This document shows positions 25,962-34,856 of a DNA stretch of 37,640 bases, one piece after another. The notes beneath the pieces are model-generated. The model worked only from the letters and a program-made list of their open reading frames with translations, was not told the origin of the DNA and ran no database searches. The stretch's first letter is position 1. Every line of letters begins with the position of its first letter. The translations under genes were made by a program, and so were the position numbers. Source of the stretch: Gammaproteobacteria bacterium (lineage in GTDB: Bacteria > Pseudomonadota > Gammaproteobacteria > S144-34). The stretch covers positions 1 through 37,640 of the forward strand of contig JALSJE010000140.1 of the NCBI GenBank assembly GCA_026989495.1. The letters are read 5' to 3'.

Positions 25962-25967
25962 TATAGT
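25962..25967 (+). promoter_or_regulatory. -10 of the gcv operon
   Basis: TATAGT at 25962-25967 lies about 19 nt before the glycine riboswitch. The -35 position (tccaaa, 25939-25944, 17-nt spacing) is weak and falls in the loop of the preceding hairpin. Confidence 0.5.
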
Positions 25968-25985
25968 AGGCGATCCGACGCCAAG

Positions 25986-26167
25986 CCCTGCGGGAGAGAC
26001 CCCGCCGCCCCTGCCGGCGGGGCGCCGAAGGCGCAACCACCGCCCGGAATCGCTCAGGCAGAAGGACCGCAGGCGCCGGGGGGCCGCCCCCCACGTCGGC
26101 TCTGGAGAGCGGCCGGCCCGGCCGGCCCACCGAAGGGGGCCAATCTCTCAGGTGCACGGACAGAGGG
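25986..26167 (+). promoter_or_regulatory. Tandem glycine riboswitch
   Basis: Two aptamers lie in series. Aptamer 1 has P1 cctgcgg (25987-25993) / ccgcagg (26067-26073), the entry cgggagagacc and the core ggcgccgaaggcgcaa with ctcaggcagaaggacc. Aptamer 2 has P1 ctctg (26100-26104) / cagag (26161-26165), the entry ctggagag and the core caccgaaggggg with ctctcaggtgcacggacag. This is the standard cooperative glycine sensor that turns on gcv genes. A stem gcggcgg (26168-26174) / ccgccgc (26196-26202) just downstream may be part of the expression platform. Confidence 0.95.
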
Positions 26168-26237
26168 GCGGCGGTCGGGCGCGAATGCATGCCTGCCGCC
26201 GCAGCCCGTGGCCTGCGCCGGCAGCCGGAGAGAGAGG

Positions 26238-27371
26238 ATGGGCCGCAGAACGCCGCTCCATGCCAGACACCTCGCCGCCGGGGGCCGCCTGGTGGACTTC
26301 GCCGGGTGGGAGATGCCCCTGCACTACGGCTCCCAGATCGAGGAGCATCATGCCGTGCGCCGCGAGGCCGGCGTCTTCGACGTCTCCCACATGACCGTGG
26401 TGGACGTGCACGGCGAGCGGGCCGAGGGCTACCTGCGCCGGCTCCTCGCCAACGACGTCGCCCGCCTGGAGGCGCCGGGCAAAGCCCTCTACACGTGCAT
26501 GCTCAACGAGCGCGGCGGCGTGATCGACGACCTCATCGTCTACCGCGCGGGCCCCGGCTGGTACCGCGTGGTGGTCAATGCCGCCACCCGCGGGAAGGAC
26601 CTGGACTGGATGCGCCGCCAGGCCGCGCCCTTCGGCGTGGCGGTGGACGAGCGCGAGACGCTCGCCATGCTGGCCGTGCAGGGTCCGGCGGCGCGCGCGC
26701 GCTGCCTGCCGCTGCTGCCGGAGGCCCTGCGCGCGGCGGCCGGGGCGCTCAGGCCCTTCCACGCCGTGCACGAGGGGCCGGAGGGGTGGTTCGTGGCGCG
26801 CACGGGCTACACCGGCGAGGACGGCTTCGAGATCATCCTGCCGGGCGAGGCCGCCGGGGCGCTGTGGGACGCGCTCCTCGCCGCGGGCGTGCGCCCCTGC
26901 GGACTGGGCGCCCGCGACACGCTGCGCCTGGAGGCCGGTCTCAATCTCTACGGCCAGGACATGGACGAGGACACCACCCCGCTCGAGTGCGGGCTGGGCT
27001 GGACCGTGGCCTGGGAGCCCGCCGGGCGGGACTTCATCGGGCGCGCGGCCCTCGAGCGCCAGCGCGGCGAGGGGTCTGCGCGCGTGCAGGTGGGGCTGGT
27101 GCTGGAGGGCCGCGGCGTGCTGCGCCCGGGCCACGAGGTGCGCACGCCCACCGGACCGGGCCGCGTCACCAGCGGCGGCTTCGCCCCCACCCTGGGCCGC
27201 TCCATCGCGCTCGCGCGCGTGCCGCGGGGCACCGGGGAGCGGGTCGAGGTGCTGGTGCGTGGCCGCCACCTGCCTGCGCGCGTGGTGCGGCCGCCCTTCG
27301 TGCGCCACGGGCGCGTGCTGATCGAGCTCGACGAACCGGACACCGCTGCCGCAGAGGGAGGCAAGGCATGA
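26238..27371 (+). CDS. gcvT: Glycine cleavage system T protein (aminomethyltransferase)
   Basis: This 377-residue protein transfers the aminomethyl carbon from lipoyl-H protein to tetrahydrofolate, releasing ammonia. Family motifs are [35 protein letters not shown] at the N-terminus, [19 protein letters not shown], and [36 protein letters not shown]. The ATG at 26238 follows ggagagagagg and is the first plausible start after the riboswitch. Its stop overlaps the gcvH ATG. Confidence 0.96.
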   Translation: MGRRTPLHARHLAAGGRLVDFAGWEMPLHYGSQIEEHHAVRREAGVFDVSHMTVVDVHGERAEGYLRRLLANDVARLEAPGKALYTCMLNERGGVIDDLIVYRAGPGWYRVVVNAATRGKDLDWMRRQAAPFGVAVDERETLAMLAVQGPAARARCLPLLPEALRAAAGALRPFHAVHEGPEGWFVARTGYTGEDGFEIILPGEAAGALWDALLAAGVRPCGLGARDTLRLEAGLNLYGQDMDEDTTPLECGLGWTVAWEPAGRDFIGRAALERQRGEGSARVQVGLVLEGRGVLRPGHEVRTPTGPGRVTSGGFAPTLGRSIALARVPRGTGERVEVLVRGRHLPARVVRPPFVRHGRVLIELDEPDTAAAEGGKA

Positions 27372-27757
27372 GCGAAGTCCCCGAGGACCTGCGTTATTCC
27401 CGCACCCACGAATGGGCGCGGGCGGACGAGGACGGCCTGATCACCGTCGGCATCACCGATCACGCCCAGGAGCAGCTCGGCGACCTGGTCTTCGTCGAGC
27501 TGCCGGAGATCGGACGCCACTGCGAGGCCGACGAGGCCTGCATGGTGGTGGAGTCGGTCAAGGCCGCCTCCGATGTCTACAGCCCCGTCGCGGGCGAGGT
27601 GGTGGAGATCAACGAGACCCTCGCCGACAGCCCCGAGCTCATCAACAAGGACCCCTACGGCGAGGGCTGGATGATCCGCATCCGCCCCGACGACCCCCAT
27701 GCCCTCGAGGGCCTCATGGATGCCGAGGCCTATCGGGCCCTGGTCGAGGAGGCCTGA
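27368..27757 (+). CDS. gcvH: Glycine cleavage system H protein
   Basis: This 129-residue lipoyl carrier shuttles the aminomethyl group between P, T and L proteins. [39 protein letters not shown] is the standard N-terminus. The lipoylated lysine lies in [22 protein letters not shown]. It starts with ATGA overlapping the gcvT stop and ends with TGATG overlapping gcvPA, so translation is coupled. Confidence 0.97.
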   Translation: MSEVPEDLRYSRTHEWARADEDGLITVGITDHAQEQLGDLVFVELPEIGRHCEADEACMVVESVKAASDVYSPVAGEVVEINETLADSPELINKDPYGEGWMIRIRPDDPHALEGLMDAEAYRALVEEA

Positions 27758-29160
27758 TGCCCTTCGTGCCGCACACCGAGGACGACGTGCGGCGCATGCT
27801 CGCCGCCATCGGCGTCCCGGACATCGAGTCCCTGTTCGACGAGATCCCCGCCGACATCCGTCTGCGGCGGCCGCTCGCGCTGCCCGAGGCGCTGAGCGAG
27901 GCCGAGGTCACACGCCTCATGATGGACCGGGCCGAGCGCGACGGCCGGCCCGTCTGCTTCGCCGGCGCCGGCGCCTACGACCACCACGTCCCGGCGGCGG
28001 TGTGGGAGCTGGCCACCCGCGGCGAGTTCTACACCGCCTACACGCCCTACCAGGCGGAGGCGAGCCAGGGCACCCTCCAGCTCCTCTACGAGTTCCAGTC
28101 CATGATCACGGGTCTCATGGGCATGGAGGTGGCCAACGCCTCCCTCTACGACGGCGCCTCGGCCCTTGCCGAGGCGGTTCTCATGGCCGTGCGCGCCGGG
28201 CGCAAGGCCCGCAGCCGCCGCATCCTGCTGCCACGCACGGTGCATCCGGCCTACCGGCGCACGGTCGAGACCATCGTCTCCGCCCAGGGCATCGAGCTCG
28301 TGCCCGTGGACTACGACCCCGCGCGCGGCGTGGTGGACCCGGACACCCTGCCCGAAAGCCCCGGCCCGCTCGCCGCCGTGGTGGTGCAGCAGCCCAACCA
28401 CTTCGGCTGCCTGGAGGAGGTGGACGCGCTCACCGACTGGGCCCACCGCCACGGCGCCCTGCTCGTCGGCGTGGCCAACCCCGTGGCCGCGGCCATCCTC
28501 GCCCCGCCCGGCGAATGGGGCGCCGGGGGCGCCGACATCGCCGTCGGCGAGGGCCAGCCGCTCGGCATCCCGCTCTCCTCGGGCGGGCCCTACTTCGGCT
28601 TCATGTGCGCGCGCAAGGCGCTCGTGCGCCAGATGCCCGGGCGCATCGTGGGGCGCACCGTGGACGCCGACGGGCGCGAGGGCTTCACGCTCACGCTCCA
28701 GGCACGCGAGCAGCACATCCGCCGCTCCAAGGCCACCTCCAACATCTGCACCAACCAGGGCCTCATGGTCACCGCGGCCACCATCCACATGGCCCTGCTC
28801 GGGCCCGGGGGCCTGGAGCGCGTGGCGCACGCCTGCCACGCCAACGCCCGGCGCCTGCGCGAGGCGCTCACGGCCGTCGACGGCGTGGCGCCGGTCTTCC
28901 CGGACGCGCCCTTCTTCCACGAGTTCCCGCTGCGCCTGCCGGTGCCCGCGCGCGAGCTCCTGCGCGCGCTCGGGGCGCAGAACATCCTGGGCGGCGTGCC
29001 GCTCGCGCCCGACTATCCCGAGCTCGGCGAGACGCTGCTGGTCTGCGCCACGGAGGCGCGCACCCAGGACGACATCGAGGCCTACGGCCGGCATCTGGCG
29101 CGCATCGTCGCGCGCCAGGGCCGGTTCAACTGTCCCGTCAGCCCGAAGATCGGGCGGTAG
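27757..29160 (+). CDS. gcvPA: Glycine dehydrogenase (decarboxylating) subunit 1
   Basis: This 467-residue protein is the alpha half of a split P-protein, which decarboxylates glycine and loads the aminomethyl group on lipoyl-[32 protein letters not shown] is the typical start. [50 protein letters not shown] and the C-terminal NFNCP-like [11 protein letters not shown] confirm subunit 1. The ATG overlaps the gcvH stop. Its partner subunit is separated from it by tpx, which is unusual. Confidence 0.96.
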   Translation: MPFVPHTEDDVRRMLAAIGVPDIESLFDEIPADIRLRRPLALPEALSEAEVTRLMMDRAERDGRPVCFAGAGAYDHHVPAAVWELATRGEFYTAYTPYQAEASQGTLQLLYEFQSMITGLMGMEVANASLYDGASALAEAVLMAVRAGRKARSRRILLPRTVHPAYRRTVETIVSAQGIELVPVDYDPARGVVDPDTLPESPGPLAAVVVQQPNHFGCLEEVDALTDWAHRHGALLVGVANPVAAAILAPPGEWGAGGADIAVGEGQPLGIPLSSGGPYFGFMCARKALVRQMPGRIVGRTVDADGREGFTLTLQAREQHIRRSKATSNICTNQGLMVTAATIHMALLGPGGLERVAHACHANARRLREALTAVDGVAPVFPDAPFFHEFPLRLPVPARELLRALGAQNILGGVPLAPDYPELGETLLVCATEARTQDDIEAYGRHLARIVARQGRFNCPVSPKIGR

Positions 29161-29195
29161 CGCAAGAGGCCACCGCGCCGGAGAGGAGGAGTGAA

Positions 29196-29696
29196 ATGGC
29201 GACGATCACGCTCAAGGGACAGGAGATCCACACCAGCGGCGAGCTGCCCGCGGTCGGCAGCAAGGCGCCGGACTTCGTGCTGGTGGACAGGGACCTCAAC
29301 GACCGCACGCTGGCGGACTTCAAGGGCAGGAAGAAGCTGCTGAGCATCGTCCCCAGCCTGGACACGCCCGTGTGCGCCGTCTCGACCAGGAAGTTCAACG
29401 AACACGCCCAGGGGCGCGACGACGTGGTCATGCTGGTGATCTCGGCCGACCTGCCCTTCGCCCAGGCCCGCTTCTGCGGCGCCGAGGGCGTGGACAAGGT
29501 GGTCACGCTCTCGATGATGCGCTCGCGCAAGTTCGCCAAGGACTACGGCGTGCTCATCACCGACGGTCCGCTCGCCGGCATCACCGCGCGCGCGGTGCTG
29601 GTGCTGGACGCCGACGACGTCGTGCGTCACGCCGAGCTGGTGCCCGAGATCGCCCAGGAGCCCGACTACGACCGGGCGCTGGCGGCGCTCGGCTGA
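29196..29696 (+). CDS. tpx: Thiol peroxidase (atypical 2-Cys peroxiredoxin)
   Basis: This 166-residue protein (E. coli Tpx has 167) reduces organic hydroperoxides with thioredoxin. The peroxidatic cysteine is C60 in [14 protein letters not shown] and the resolving cysteine C94 in ARFCGAEG, spaced as in Tpx. It has its own strong ribosome site (gagaggaggag). It sits between gcvPA and gcvPB on the same strand, 35 nt after gcvPA, and so should be transcribed with the glycine-cleavage genes. Confidence 0.96.
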   Translation: MATITLKGQEIHTSGELPAVGSKAPDFVLVDRDLNDRTLADFKGRKKLLSIVPSLDTPVCAVSTRKFNEHAQGRDDVVMLVISADLPFAQARFCGAEGVDKVVTLSMMRSRKFAKDYGVLITDGPLAGITARAVLVLDADDVVRHAELVPEIAQEPDYDRALAALG

Positions 29697-29707
29697 GCGG
29701 GGAGGGC

Positions 29708-29845
29708 GGCGACGTGGGCACGGGCGCGGAGCGCAGCGGAGCGGAGACGCGGCCCATCGGCGCGGCGCCCGCAGGCGCAGACGCGGGATCGGGCACCGCC
29801 CACGAGCCCCCGCTCCCGGGGGCCGGGCCCCGCCCCGGCGGGCGG
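29708..29845 (+). repeat. R1-type repeat before gcvPB (copy A)
   Basis: This copy fills the tpx-gcvPB gap. Bases 29713-29763 match copy B (minus strand, 34847-34807) with one mismatch and one 10-nt gap. The 3' end ccccgccccggcgggcgg is identical to the end of copy C in the tlpA-like gene. It ends 3 nt before the GTG at 29849, so it probably supplies whatever ribosome-binding sequence gcvPB has. Confidence 0.7.
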
Positions 29846-29848
29846 CGC

Positions 29849-31345
29849 GTGGGCCTGATCTTCGAGCTCAGCCGGCCCGGACGGCGCGCGGCGGCGCAGG
29901 CCCCGCGCGCCGCCGCCCCCGCGGCCGACGACATCCCGGAGCGCTTCCGCCGGCGCCGGCGCGCGCCGCTGCCCGAGTGCAGCGAGCCCGACGTGGTGCG
30001 CCACTACACGCGCCTGTCGCAGAGGAACTTCTCCATCGACACGCATTTCTACCCCCTGGGCTCGTGCACCATGAAACACAACCCGCGCGCCTGCAACCGG
30101 CTCGCCATGCTGCCGGGCTTCCTGGCGCGCCACCCGCTGGCGCCCGAGGGCATGAGCCAGGGCTTCCTCGCCTGCCTGTGGGAGCTTCAGGAGATGCTCA
30201 AGGAGGTGACGGGCATGGCGGCGGTCTCGCTCACGCCCGCGGCCGGCGCGCAGGGCGAGTTCGCGGGCGTGGCCATGATCCGCGCCTACCACCACGACCG
30301 CGGCGAGACCGGGCGCACGGAGATCCTGGTGCCGGACGCCGCCCACGGCACCAACCCCGCCACCGCCACCATGTGCGGCTTCACCGTGCGCGAGATCCCC
30401 ACCGGCGCCGAGGGCGACATCGACCTGGAGGCCCTGCGCGCGGCCGTGGGCCCACGCACCGCGGGGCTCATGCTCACCAACCCCTCCACCCTCGGTGTCT
30501 TCGAGCGCCGCATCACCGAGATCGCGGCCATCGTCCACGAGGCCGGCGGGCTGCTCTACTACGACGGGGCCAACCTCAACGCCATCCTCGGCAAGGTGCG
30601 CCCGGGCGACATGGGCTTCGACGTGGTCCACATCAACCTGCACAAGACCTTCGCCACCCCCCACGGCGGCGGCGGCCCCGGGGCGGGGCCCGTGGGCGTG
30701 AGCGAGCGGCTCGAGCCCTACCTGCCGGTGCCGATGGTGACGATGCGCGAGGGCGAGTACCGCTGGCTCACCGAGGCCGAGCGCCCCAAGACCATCGGCC
30801 GGCTGTCGGCCTTCGCGGGCAACGCCGGCGTGCTCCTGCGCGCCTACGTCTACATGCGGCTCCTCGGGCGCGAGGGGATGGCGCGCGTGGCCGACTACGC
30901 CACCCTCAACGCCAACTACCTGCTCACGCGCCTGCGCGAGGCCGGCTTCACCCCTGCCTATCCCGGACGGCGCGCCAGCCACGAGTTCATCATCACCCTC
31001 AAGCCGGAAGCCAAGGCGCTGGGCGTGACGGCCATGGATTTCGCCAAGCGCCTGCTCGACCACGGCTTCCACGCGCCCACCACCTACTTCCCGCTGCTCG
31101 TGCCCGAGTGTTTCCTGATCGAGCCCACCGAGACCGAGAGCCCCGAGACGCTGGACGCCTTCGTCGAGGCCATGAAGGCCATCCGCGAGGAAGCGCGCAC
31201 GCGGCCGGAGCGGGTGCGCTCGGCCCCGCACACGCTGCCCGTGCGGCGCCTGGACGAGGTGCGCGCCGCGCGCGAGCTCGACCTCGCCTGGCGGCCGGAG
31301 GCGGACGGCGACGGTGGCGAGACGGCACGCACCGGCCGGCCGTGA
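29849..31345 (+). CDS. gcvPB: Glycine dehydrogenase (decarboxylating) subunit 2
   Basis: This 498-residue protein is the beta half of the split P-protein and carries the PLP lysine, about K266 in [34 protein letters not shown] is the subunit-2 signature. Orthologues begin with (M)LIFExSRPGR; here this is [13 protein letters not shown], so GTG 29849 is the preferred start. An in-frame GTG at 29714 lies inside the repeat and would add 45 residues ([15 protein letters not shown]...PGPRPGGR) of repeat-encoded sequence. The C-terminus overlaps dgkA by 4 nt. Confidence 0.93.
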   Translation: MGLIFELSRPGRRAAAQAPRAAAPAADDIPERFRRRRRAPLPECSEPDVVRHYTRLSQRNFSIDTHFYPLGSCTMKHNPRACNRLAMLPGFLARHPLAPEGMSQGFLACLWELQEMLKEVTGMAAVSLTPAAGAQGEFAGVAMIRAYHHDRGETGRTEILVPDAAHGTNPATATMCGFTVREIPTGAEGDIDLEALRAAVGPRTAGLMLTNPSTLGVFERRITEIAAIVHEAGGLLYYDGANLNAILGKVRPGDMGFDVVHINLHKTFATPHGGGGPGAGPVGVSERLEPYLPVPMVTMREGEYRWLTEAERPKTIGRLSAFAGNAGVLLRAYVYMRLLGREGMARVADYATLNANYLLTRLREAGFTPAYPGRRASHEFIITLKPEAKALGVTAMDFAKRLLDHGFHAPTTYFPLLVPECFLIEPTETESPETLDAFVEAMKAIREEARTRPERVRSAPHTLPVRRLDEVRAARELDLAWRPEADGDGGETARTGRP

Positions 31346-31701
31346 GCGACTGGGGACCTGAGGGCCTCGCCAAGCTCCTGCGCGCGGGCGGCTACTCGCT
31401 CGCGGGGCTCCGCGCGGCGCTCGCCGAGCGCGCCTTCCGGCAGGAGATCGCGGCGCTCGCCGTGCTCGTCCCGCTCGCCCTGTGGCTGGGAGAGGGCGGC
31501 ATGGAGCGTGCGCTCCTCATCGGCGCCTGGGTGCTGGTGCTGGTGGTGGAGCTCGTGAACTCGGCGGTGGAGGCCGTGGTGGACCGCTTCGGCCCCGAGC
31601 GCCATCCGCTGGCCGGGCGCGCCAAGGACCTGGGCTCGGCAGCCGTGCTGGTGGCCATCCTCAACGCCGCCCTGGTCTGGGCGCTCGTTCTCCTTGGCTG
31701 A
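31342..31701 (+). CDS. dgkA: Diacylglycerol kinase
   Basis: This 119-residue integral membrane kinase (E. coli has 121 or 122) has three helices and the family signature [35 protein letters not shown], containing the catalytic and Mg-binding glutamates. It recycles diacylglycerol to phosphatidic acid. It begins with GTGA overlapping the gcvPB stop, so it is last in the riboswitch-controlled operon. Confidence 0.93.
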   Translation: MSDWGPEGLAKLLRAGGYSLAGLRAALAERAFRQEIAALAVLVPLALWLGEGGMERALLIGAWVLVLVVELVNSAVEAVVDRFGPERHPLAGRAKDLGSAAVLVAILNAALVWALVLLG

Positions 31702-31738
31702 GCGGGGCCGGGGGGAGACGGGAAGGCCCGAATAACCG

Positions 31739-31744
31739 TACACT
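31739..31744 (+). promoter_or_regulatory. Possible -10 of the UDP-glucose dehydrogenase gene
   Basis: TACACT at 31739-31744 lies in a small AT-rich patch (aataaccgtacact) 38 nt before the ATG; the -35 is weak. The 81-nt gap after dgkA suggests a separate transcript. Confidence 0.4.
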
Positions 31745-31782
31745 GTTCGCCCGTCGACCGAGCGCACCGGAAGGGACCATCC

Positions 31783-33153
31783 ATGCGAGTCACCATCTAC
31801 GGCTCCGGCTACGTGGGCCTCGTCACCGGGGCCTGCCTCGCGGAGGTGGGCAACCACGTCCTGTGCGTGGACGTGGACGCGGACAAGATCGCGCGTCTGC
31901 GCCGCGGCGAGGTGCCCATCTACGAGCCCGGCCTGGACGCCCTGGTGGCCTCCAACCTTGAGGCGGGCCGCCTCGGCTTCACCACGGACGCCGCCGAGGG
32001 CGTGGCCCACGGCGTCCTGCAGTTCATCGCCGTGGGCACGCCGCCGGACGAGGACGGTTCGGCGGACCTGCGCCACGTGCTGGAGGTCGCCCGCACCATC
32101 GGCCGCCACATGGACGAATACCGCGTGATCGTGGACAAGTCCACCGTGCCCGTGGGCACGGCCGACCGCGTGCGCGAGACGGTGCGCGCAGCGCTCGCCG
32201 GGCGGGGCTTGGAGGTGCCCTTCGACGTGGTCTCCAACCCGGAGTTCCTCAAGGAGGGGGCGGCGGTCGAGGACTTCATGAAGCCCGCGCGCGTGGTGGT
32301 GGGCACCGACAGCGAGCGCGCCCTCGACCTCATGCGCGCCCTCTACGCCCCCTTCAACCGCAACCACGACCGCCTCATCGAGATGGACATCCGCTCGGCC
32401 GAGCTCACCAAGTACGCCGCCAACGCCATGCTGGCGACCAAGATCAGCTTCATGAACGAGCTGGCCAACCTGGCCGAGCGGCTCGGCGCCGACATCGAGC
32501 GGGTCCGCATCGGCATCGGCTCGGATCCGCGCATCGGCTACCATTTCATCTACCCTGGCTGCGGCTACGGAGGCTCGTGCTTCCCCAAGGACGTCAAGGC
32601 GCTGGTGCGCACCGCCGAGGAGGCGGGCTACGAGCCGCGCCTGCTGCGGGCGGTGGAGGCGGTGAACGAGGACCAGAAGGGGCGCCTCTACGAGAAGATC
32701 CACGCGCACTACGGCGGCGCGCTCGCCGGGCGCACCTTCGCCCTGTGGGGGCTCGCCTTCAAGCCCAACACCGACGACATGCGCGAGGCCCCGAGCCGCC
32801 GGCTGATGGAGGCCCTGTGGGCGGCGGGCGCGCGCGTGCGCGCCCACGACCCGGCCGCCATGGGCGAGGCGCGACGCATCTACGGCGACCGCCCCGGGCT
32901 CGCGCTCTGCCGCACGCCCGAGGAGGCGCTGGAAGGGGCGGACGCGCTCGTGATCGTCACCGAGTGGTCCGTCTTCCGCAGCCCCGACTTCGACCTCGTC
33001 CGCGAGCGGCTGGCCGAGCCTGTCATCTTCGACGGACGCAACCTCTACGACCCGGCGCGGCTCGCGCGCATGGGCTTCACCTACTATGCCATCGGCCGGG
33101 GCCGGCCCGTGCCCGTGGGGGCATCGGCGGACGGGACCGCGCTCGCCGGCTGA
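31783..33153 (+). CDS. ugd: UDP-glucose 6-dehydrogenase
   Basis: This 456-residue NAD-dependent enzyme oxidises UDP-glucose to UDP-glucuronate for polysaccharide or lipid A-related synthesis. It has the N-terminal Rossmann motif [46 protein letters not shown], the substrate lysine region [21 protein letters not shown], and catalytic C266 in [13 protein letters not shown]-mannose dehydrogenase is a relative, but the LVTGACLAE and FLKEG patterns favour UGD. There are no other polysaccharide genes nearby. The SYLF gene follows after 29 nt. Confidence 0.92.
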   Translation: MRVTIYGSGYVGLVTGACLAEVGNHVLCVDVDADKIARLRRGEVPIYEPGLDALVASNLEAGRLGFTTDAAEGVAHGVLQFIAVGTPPDEDGSADLRHVLEVARTIGRHMDEYRVIVDKSTVPVGTADRVRETVRAALAGRGLEVPFDVVSNPEFLKEGAAVEDFMKPARVVVGTDSERALDLMRALYAPFNRNHDRLIEMDIRSAELTKYAANAMLATKISFMNELANLAERLGADIERVRIGIGSDPRIGYHFIYPGCGYGGSCFPKDVKALVRTAEEAGYEPRLLRAVEAVNEDQKGRLYEKIHAHYGGALAGRTFALWGLAFKPNTDDMREAPSRRLMEALWAAGARVRAHDPAAMGEARRIYGDRPGLALCRTPEEALEGADALVIVTEWSVFRSPDFDLVRERLAEPVIFDGRNLYDPARLARMGFTYYAIGRGRPVPVGASADGTALAG

Positions 33154-33182
33154 GACCCGTCCGGAGGATGGAGGAGAACGGC

Positions 33183-33743
33183 ATGTCCTGCGCCAGATTC
33201 CTGCTCACGACGGTCCTCGCGCTGGTGCTGGGCCTGGCCGCGCTCGCCGCAAGCCCCGCCGCCCGCGCCGCCAGCGCCAAGGAGATCGACATCCGCGTGG
33301 ACGCCGCGCTCGAGAGCTTCCACAAGGAGGTCACGGGTGCCGAGCGCTTCCTGCGCAAGGCGGCGGGCGTGCTGGTCTTTCCGCGCGTGATCAAGGCCGG
33401 GATCGGCATCGGCGGCGAGTACGGCGAAGGGGCGCTGCGCATCCATGGCCGCACCGTGGACTACTACAGCATCGCCAGCGCTTCCATCGGCTTCCAGCTC
33501 GGCGCCCAGGCGCGCACGGTCATCATCGTCTTCCTGGACAAGGAGGCGCTGCGCAGGTTCCGGCGCTCGGAGGGCTGGCGCGTGGGCGTGGACGGCTCGG
33601 TGGCGCTGGTGAAGATCGGCGCCGGCGGGACGCTGGACAGCATCAGCATCAACGAGCCCGTGGTCGCCTTCATCATCGGCCAGAAGGGCCTCATGTACAA
33701 CCTGACCCTCGAGGGCTCGAAGATCTCGCGCCTCAAGAAGTAG
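33183..33743 (+). CDS. SYLF (Ysc84) domain lipid-binding protein
   Basis: This 186-residue exported protein has a signal peptide (about 1-30, ending ARA). The mature part is one SYLF/DUF500 domain: FLRKAAGVLVFPRVIKAGIGIGGEYGEGALRIHGRTVDYYSIASASIGFQLGAQARTVIIVFL, then VDGSVALVKIGAGG and VVAFIIGQKGLMYNLTLEGSKISRL. Eukaryotic SYLF domains bind phosphoinositides; bacterial members sit in the envelope with unclear function. The start chosen is ATG 33183, preceded by gaggag; ATG 33168 has almost no room for a ribosome site. Confidence 0.88.
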   Translation: MSCARFLLTTVLALVLGLAALAASPAARAASAKEIDIRVDAALESFHKEVTGAERFLRKAAGVLVFPRVIKAGIGIGGEYGEGALRIHGRTVDYYSIASASIGFQLGAQARTVIIVFLDKEALRRFRRSEGWRVGVDGSVALVKIGAGGTLDSISINEPVVAFIIGQKGLMYNLTLEGSKISRLKK

Positions 33744-33806
33744 GCCCTCCGCACCCTGTGTGCGTGCCCGGAAGGCGCGCCAACGGGGAAGGGGTTTCCG
33801 ATCCCG

Positions 33807-33828
33807 TAGGCGCGGCTTCCAGCCGCGC
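33807..33828 (+). repeat. REP-like element (GTAG plus hairpin)
   Basis: GTAG at 33807-33810 starts an 8-bp hairpin, gcgcggct (33810-33817) / agccgcgc (33821-33828), with a 3-nt loop. A GTAG or GTGG tetramer at the foot of a GC hairpin is the recognition form of REP elements mobilised by RAYT transposases, and this sequence resembles the gtaggagcggcttcagccgcg REPs of pseudomonads. The 157-nt convergent gap around it has no ORF. Confidence 0.65.
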
Positions 33829-33900
33829 GTCGATGGCAAGGCAAGGAGGGCACGCTGCCCGGACCGTGCACGGCGCACCGTCCACCGTCCGGCCGGGCGG

Positions 33901-34401
33901 TCAGGCCGGCGCCGGCGGCAGGTCGTCGAGCCCGTGCCGGTGGATGGCACGCTCCCGCACCCGCGCGAGCGTCTCCAGCAGGAGCGGTGCCCCCGCGAGC
34001 GCCTCACGCAGCGCCTCCAGCCGCAGCTCCGGCCGCTCCGGGTATTCGTGCGTCAGCAGGTTGCGCAGCCTCCGGAGCGAGGTCGAGCGCTCGACCGACG
34101 GGACGAGACCCATGCGCTCGGCACGGTCGAGCACGTCGAGCTGCGTGAGCTGGGCCGGCTCCTCCTGCTCTAGCGCGAGCAGGGCGCGGAAGAGCTGCCG
34201 CCCGATGGCGTCCTGCAGGCGGAGGAAACGCAGCACGAAGGCGTCGATCCGCTCGCGCGTGCCGGCGTCCGCCGCCTCGAGCGCCCCGGCGCTCGCGGGG
34301 AGCTCGACGCGCCGCAGCGACTCCGCCAGCGCCTGCGCCGAGCGCAGGGCCTCGCCGTAGGCGGCGCGGAACCAGGCCAGCGACCGTTCGTCGGCCGGCA
34401 T
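33901..34401 (-). CDS. hepT: HEPN-domain toxin (HepT-like)
   Basis: This 166-residue, mostly helical protein carries the RX4HXY signature, R113-NLLT-H118-E-Y120 in RRLRNLLTHEYPE. In MntA/HepT pairs this is the RNase or toxic site, and its tyrosine is AMPylated by the nucleotidyltransferase for neutralisation. The ATG at 34401 overlaps the mntA stop by one base, the usual operon order here being antitoxin then toxin. It is somewhat longer than many HepT proteins. The track's longer frame to 34926 is a read-through of another frame. Confidence 0.8.
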   Translation of the reverse strand: MPADERSLAWFRAAYGEALRSAQALAESLRRVELPASAGALEAADAGTRERIDAFVLRFLRLQDAIGRQLFRALLALEQEEPAQLTQLDVLDRAERMGLVPSVERSTSLRRLRNLLTHEYPERPELRLEALREALAGAPLLLETLARVRERAIHRHGLDDLPPAPA

Positions 34402-34706
34402 CACAGCTCGATGCCCGTCTCGCGGGCGATGCGGTCGATGGGGCGCTCGGTCTCGCCGGGGACGCGGGTCACGAGGTCGATGCGGCGCTCGCCGAGCCGG
34501 CGCTGCAGCGCGAGCCAGGCACGGGCCTCCAGGTCCAGGCGCGCGTGCAGGTCGGGCGCCTGCGGCAGCTCGACGTAGAGGTCGATGTCGCCGCCGCGCA
34601 GCTCGTCGCGCGCGCGCGATCCGAACAGCCACACGCGCGCCTCCGGGCCGAAGACCTCGCGCACGGTGCGGCGTATCGCCTCGCGCTGCTCCGGGCTGAT
34701 GCGCAT
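34401..34706 (-). CDS. mntA: MNT-domain nucleotidyltransferase antitoxin (MntA-like)
   Basis: This 101-residue minimal nucleotidyltransferase has the core G29-S30 ... D40-x-D42 in LFGSRARDELRGGDIDLYVE and a third acidic residue in RRIDLVTR (about D77), so the AMP-transfer site looks intact. It is paired with the downstream HEPN gene, with which it overlaps by one base. In characterised pairs the enzyme adds AMP to the toxin's tyrosine. The start codon lies only 9 nt after an extended -10. Confidence 0.85.
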   Translation of the reverse strand: MRISPEQREAIRRTVREVFGPEARVWLFGSRARDELRGGDIDLYVELPQAPDLHARLDLEARAWLALQRRLGERRIDLVTRVPGETERPIDRIARETGIEL

Positions 34707-34715
34707 CGCCGACCC

Positions 34716-34724
34716 ATGCTATCA
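34716..34724 (-). promoter_or_regulatory. Extended -10 of the mntA-hepT pair
   Basis: TGaTAGCAT reads from 34724 to 34716 on the minus strand, with a weak TGGCAC -35 at 16-nt spacing. Nine bases separate it from the mntA ATG, so the leader would be about 2 nt. Confidence 0.5.
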
Positions 34725-34800
34725 CGGCCAGCGCGCCGTGCCATGGGCGGTCGTGGCGCTCCGGGTCCGGACACGGCGGCGGATGCCTGCGCCGCCTCCT

Positions 34801-34849
34801 GGGCGTGCGCCGATGGGCCGCATCTCCGCTCCGCGCCCGTGCCCACGGC
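34801..34849 (-). repeat. R1-type repeat after the adenosyltransferase gene (copy B)
   Basis: Minus-strand 34847-34807 matches copy A (29713-29763) at 40 of 41 aligned positions, with one 10-nt gap, and matches copy D (plus-strand 35853-35896) at roughly 35 of 44. It begins directly downstream of the pduO stop codon in the same orientation and fills the 126-nt gap to mntA. Confidence 0.7.
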
Positions 34850-34856
34850 GCTACGC

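Noticed and set aside
32020-32160. R1-like words (gtgggcacg) in the UDP-glucose dehydrogenase gene
   Set aside because: They encode conserved AVGTP and PVGTA motifs and do not extend beyond them.
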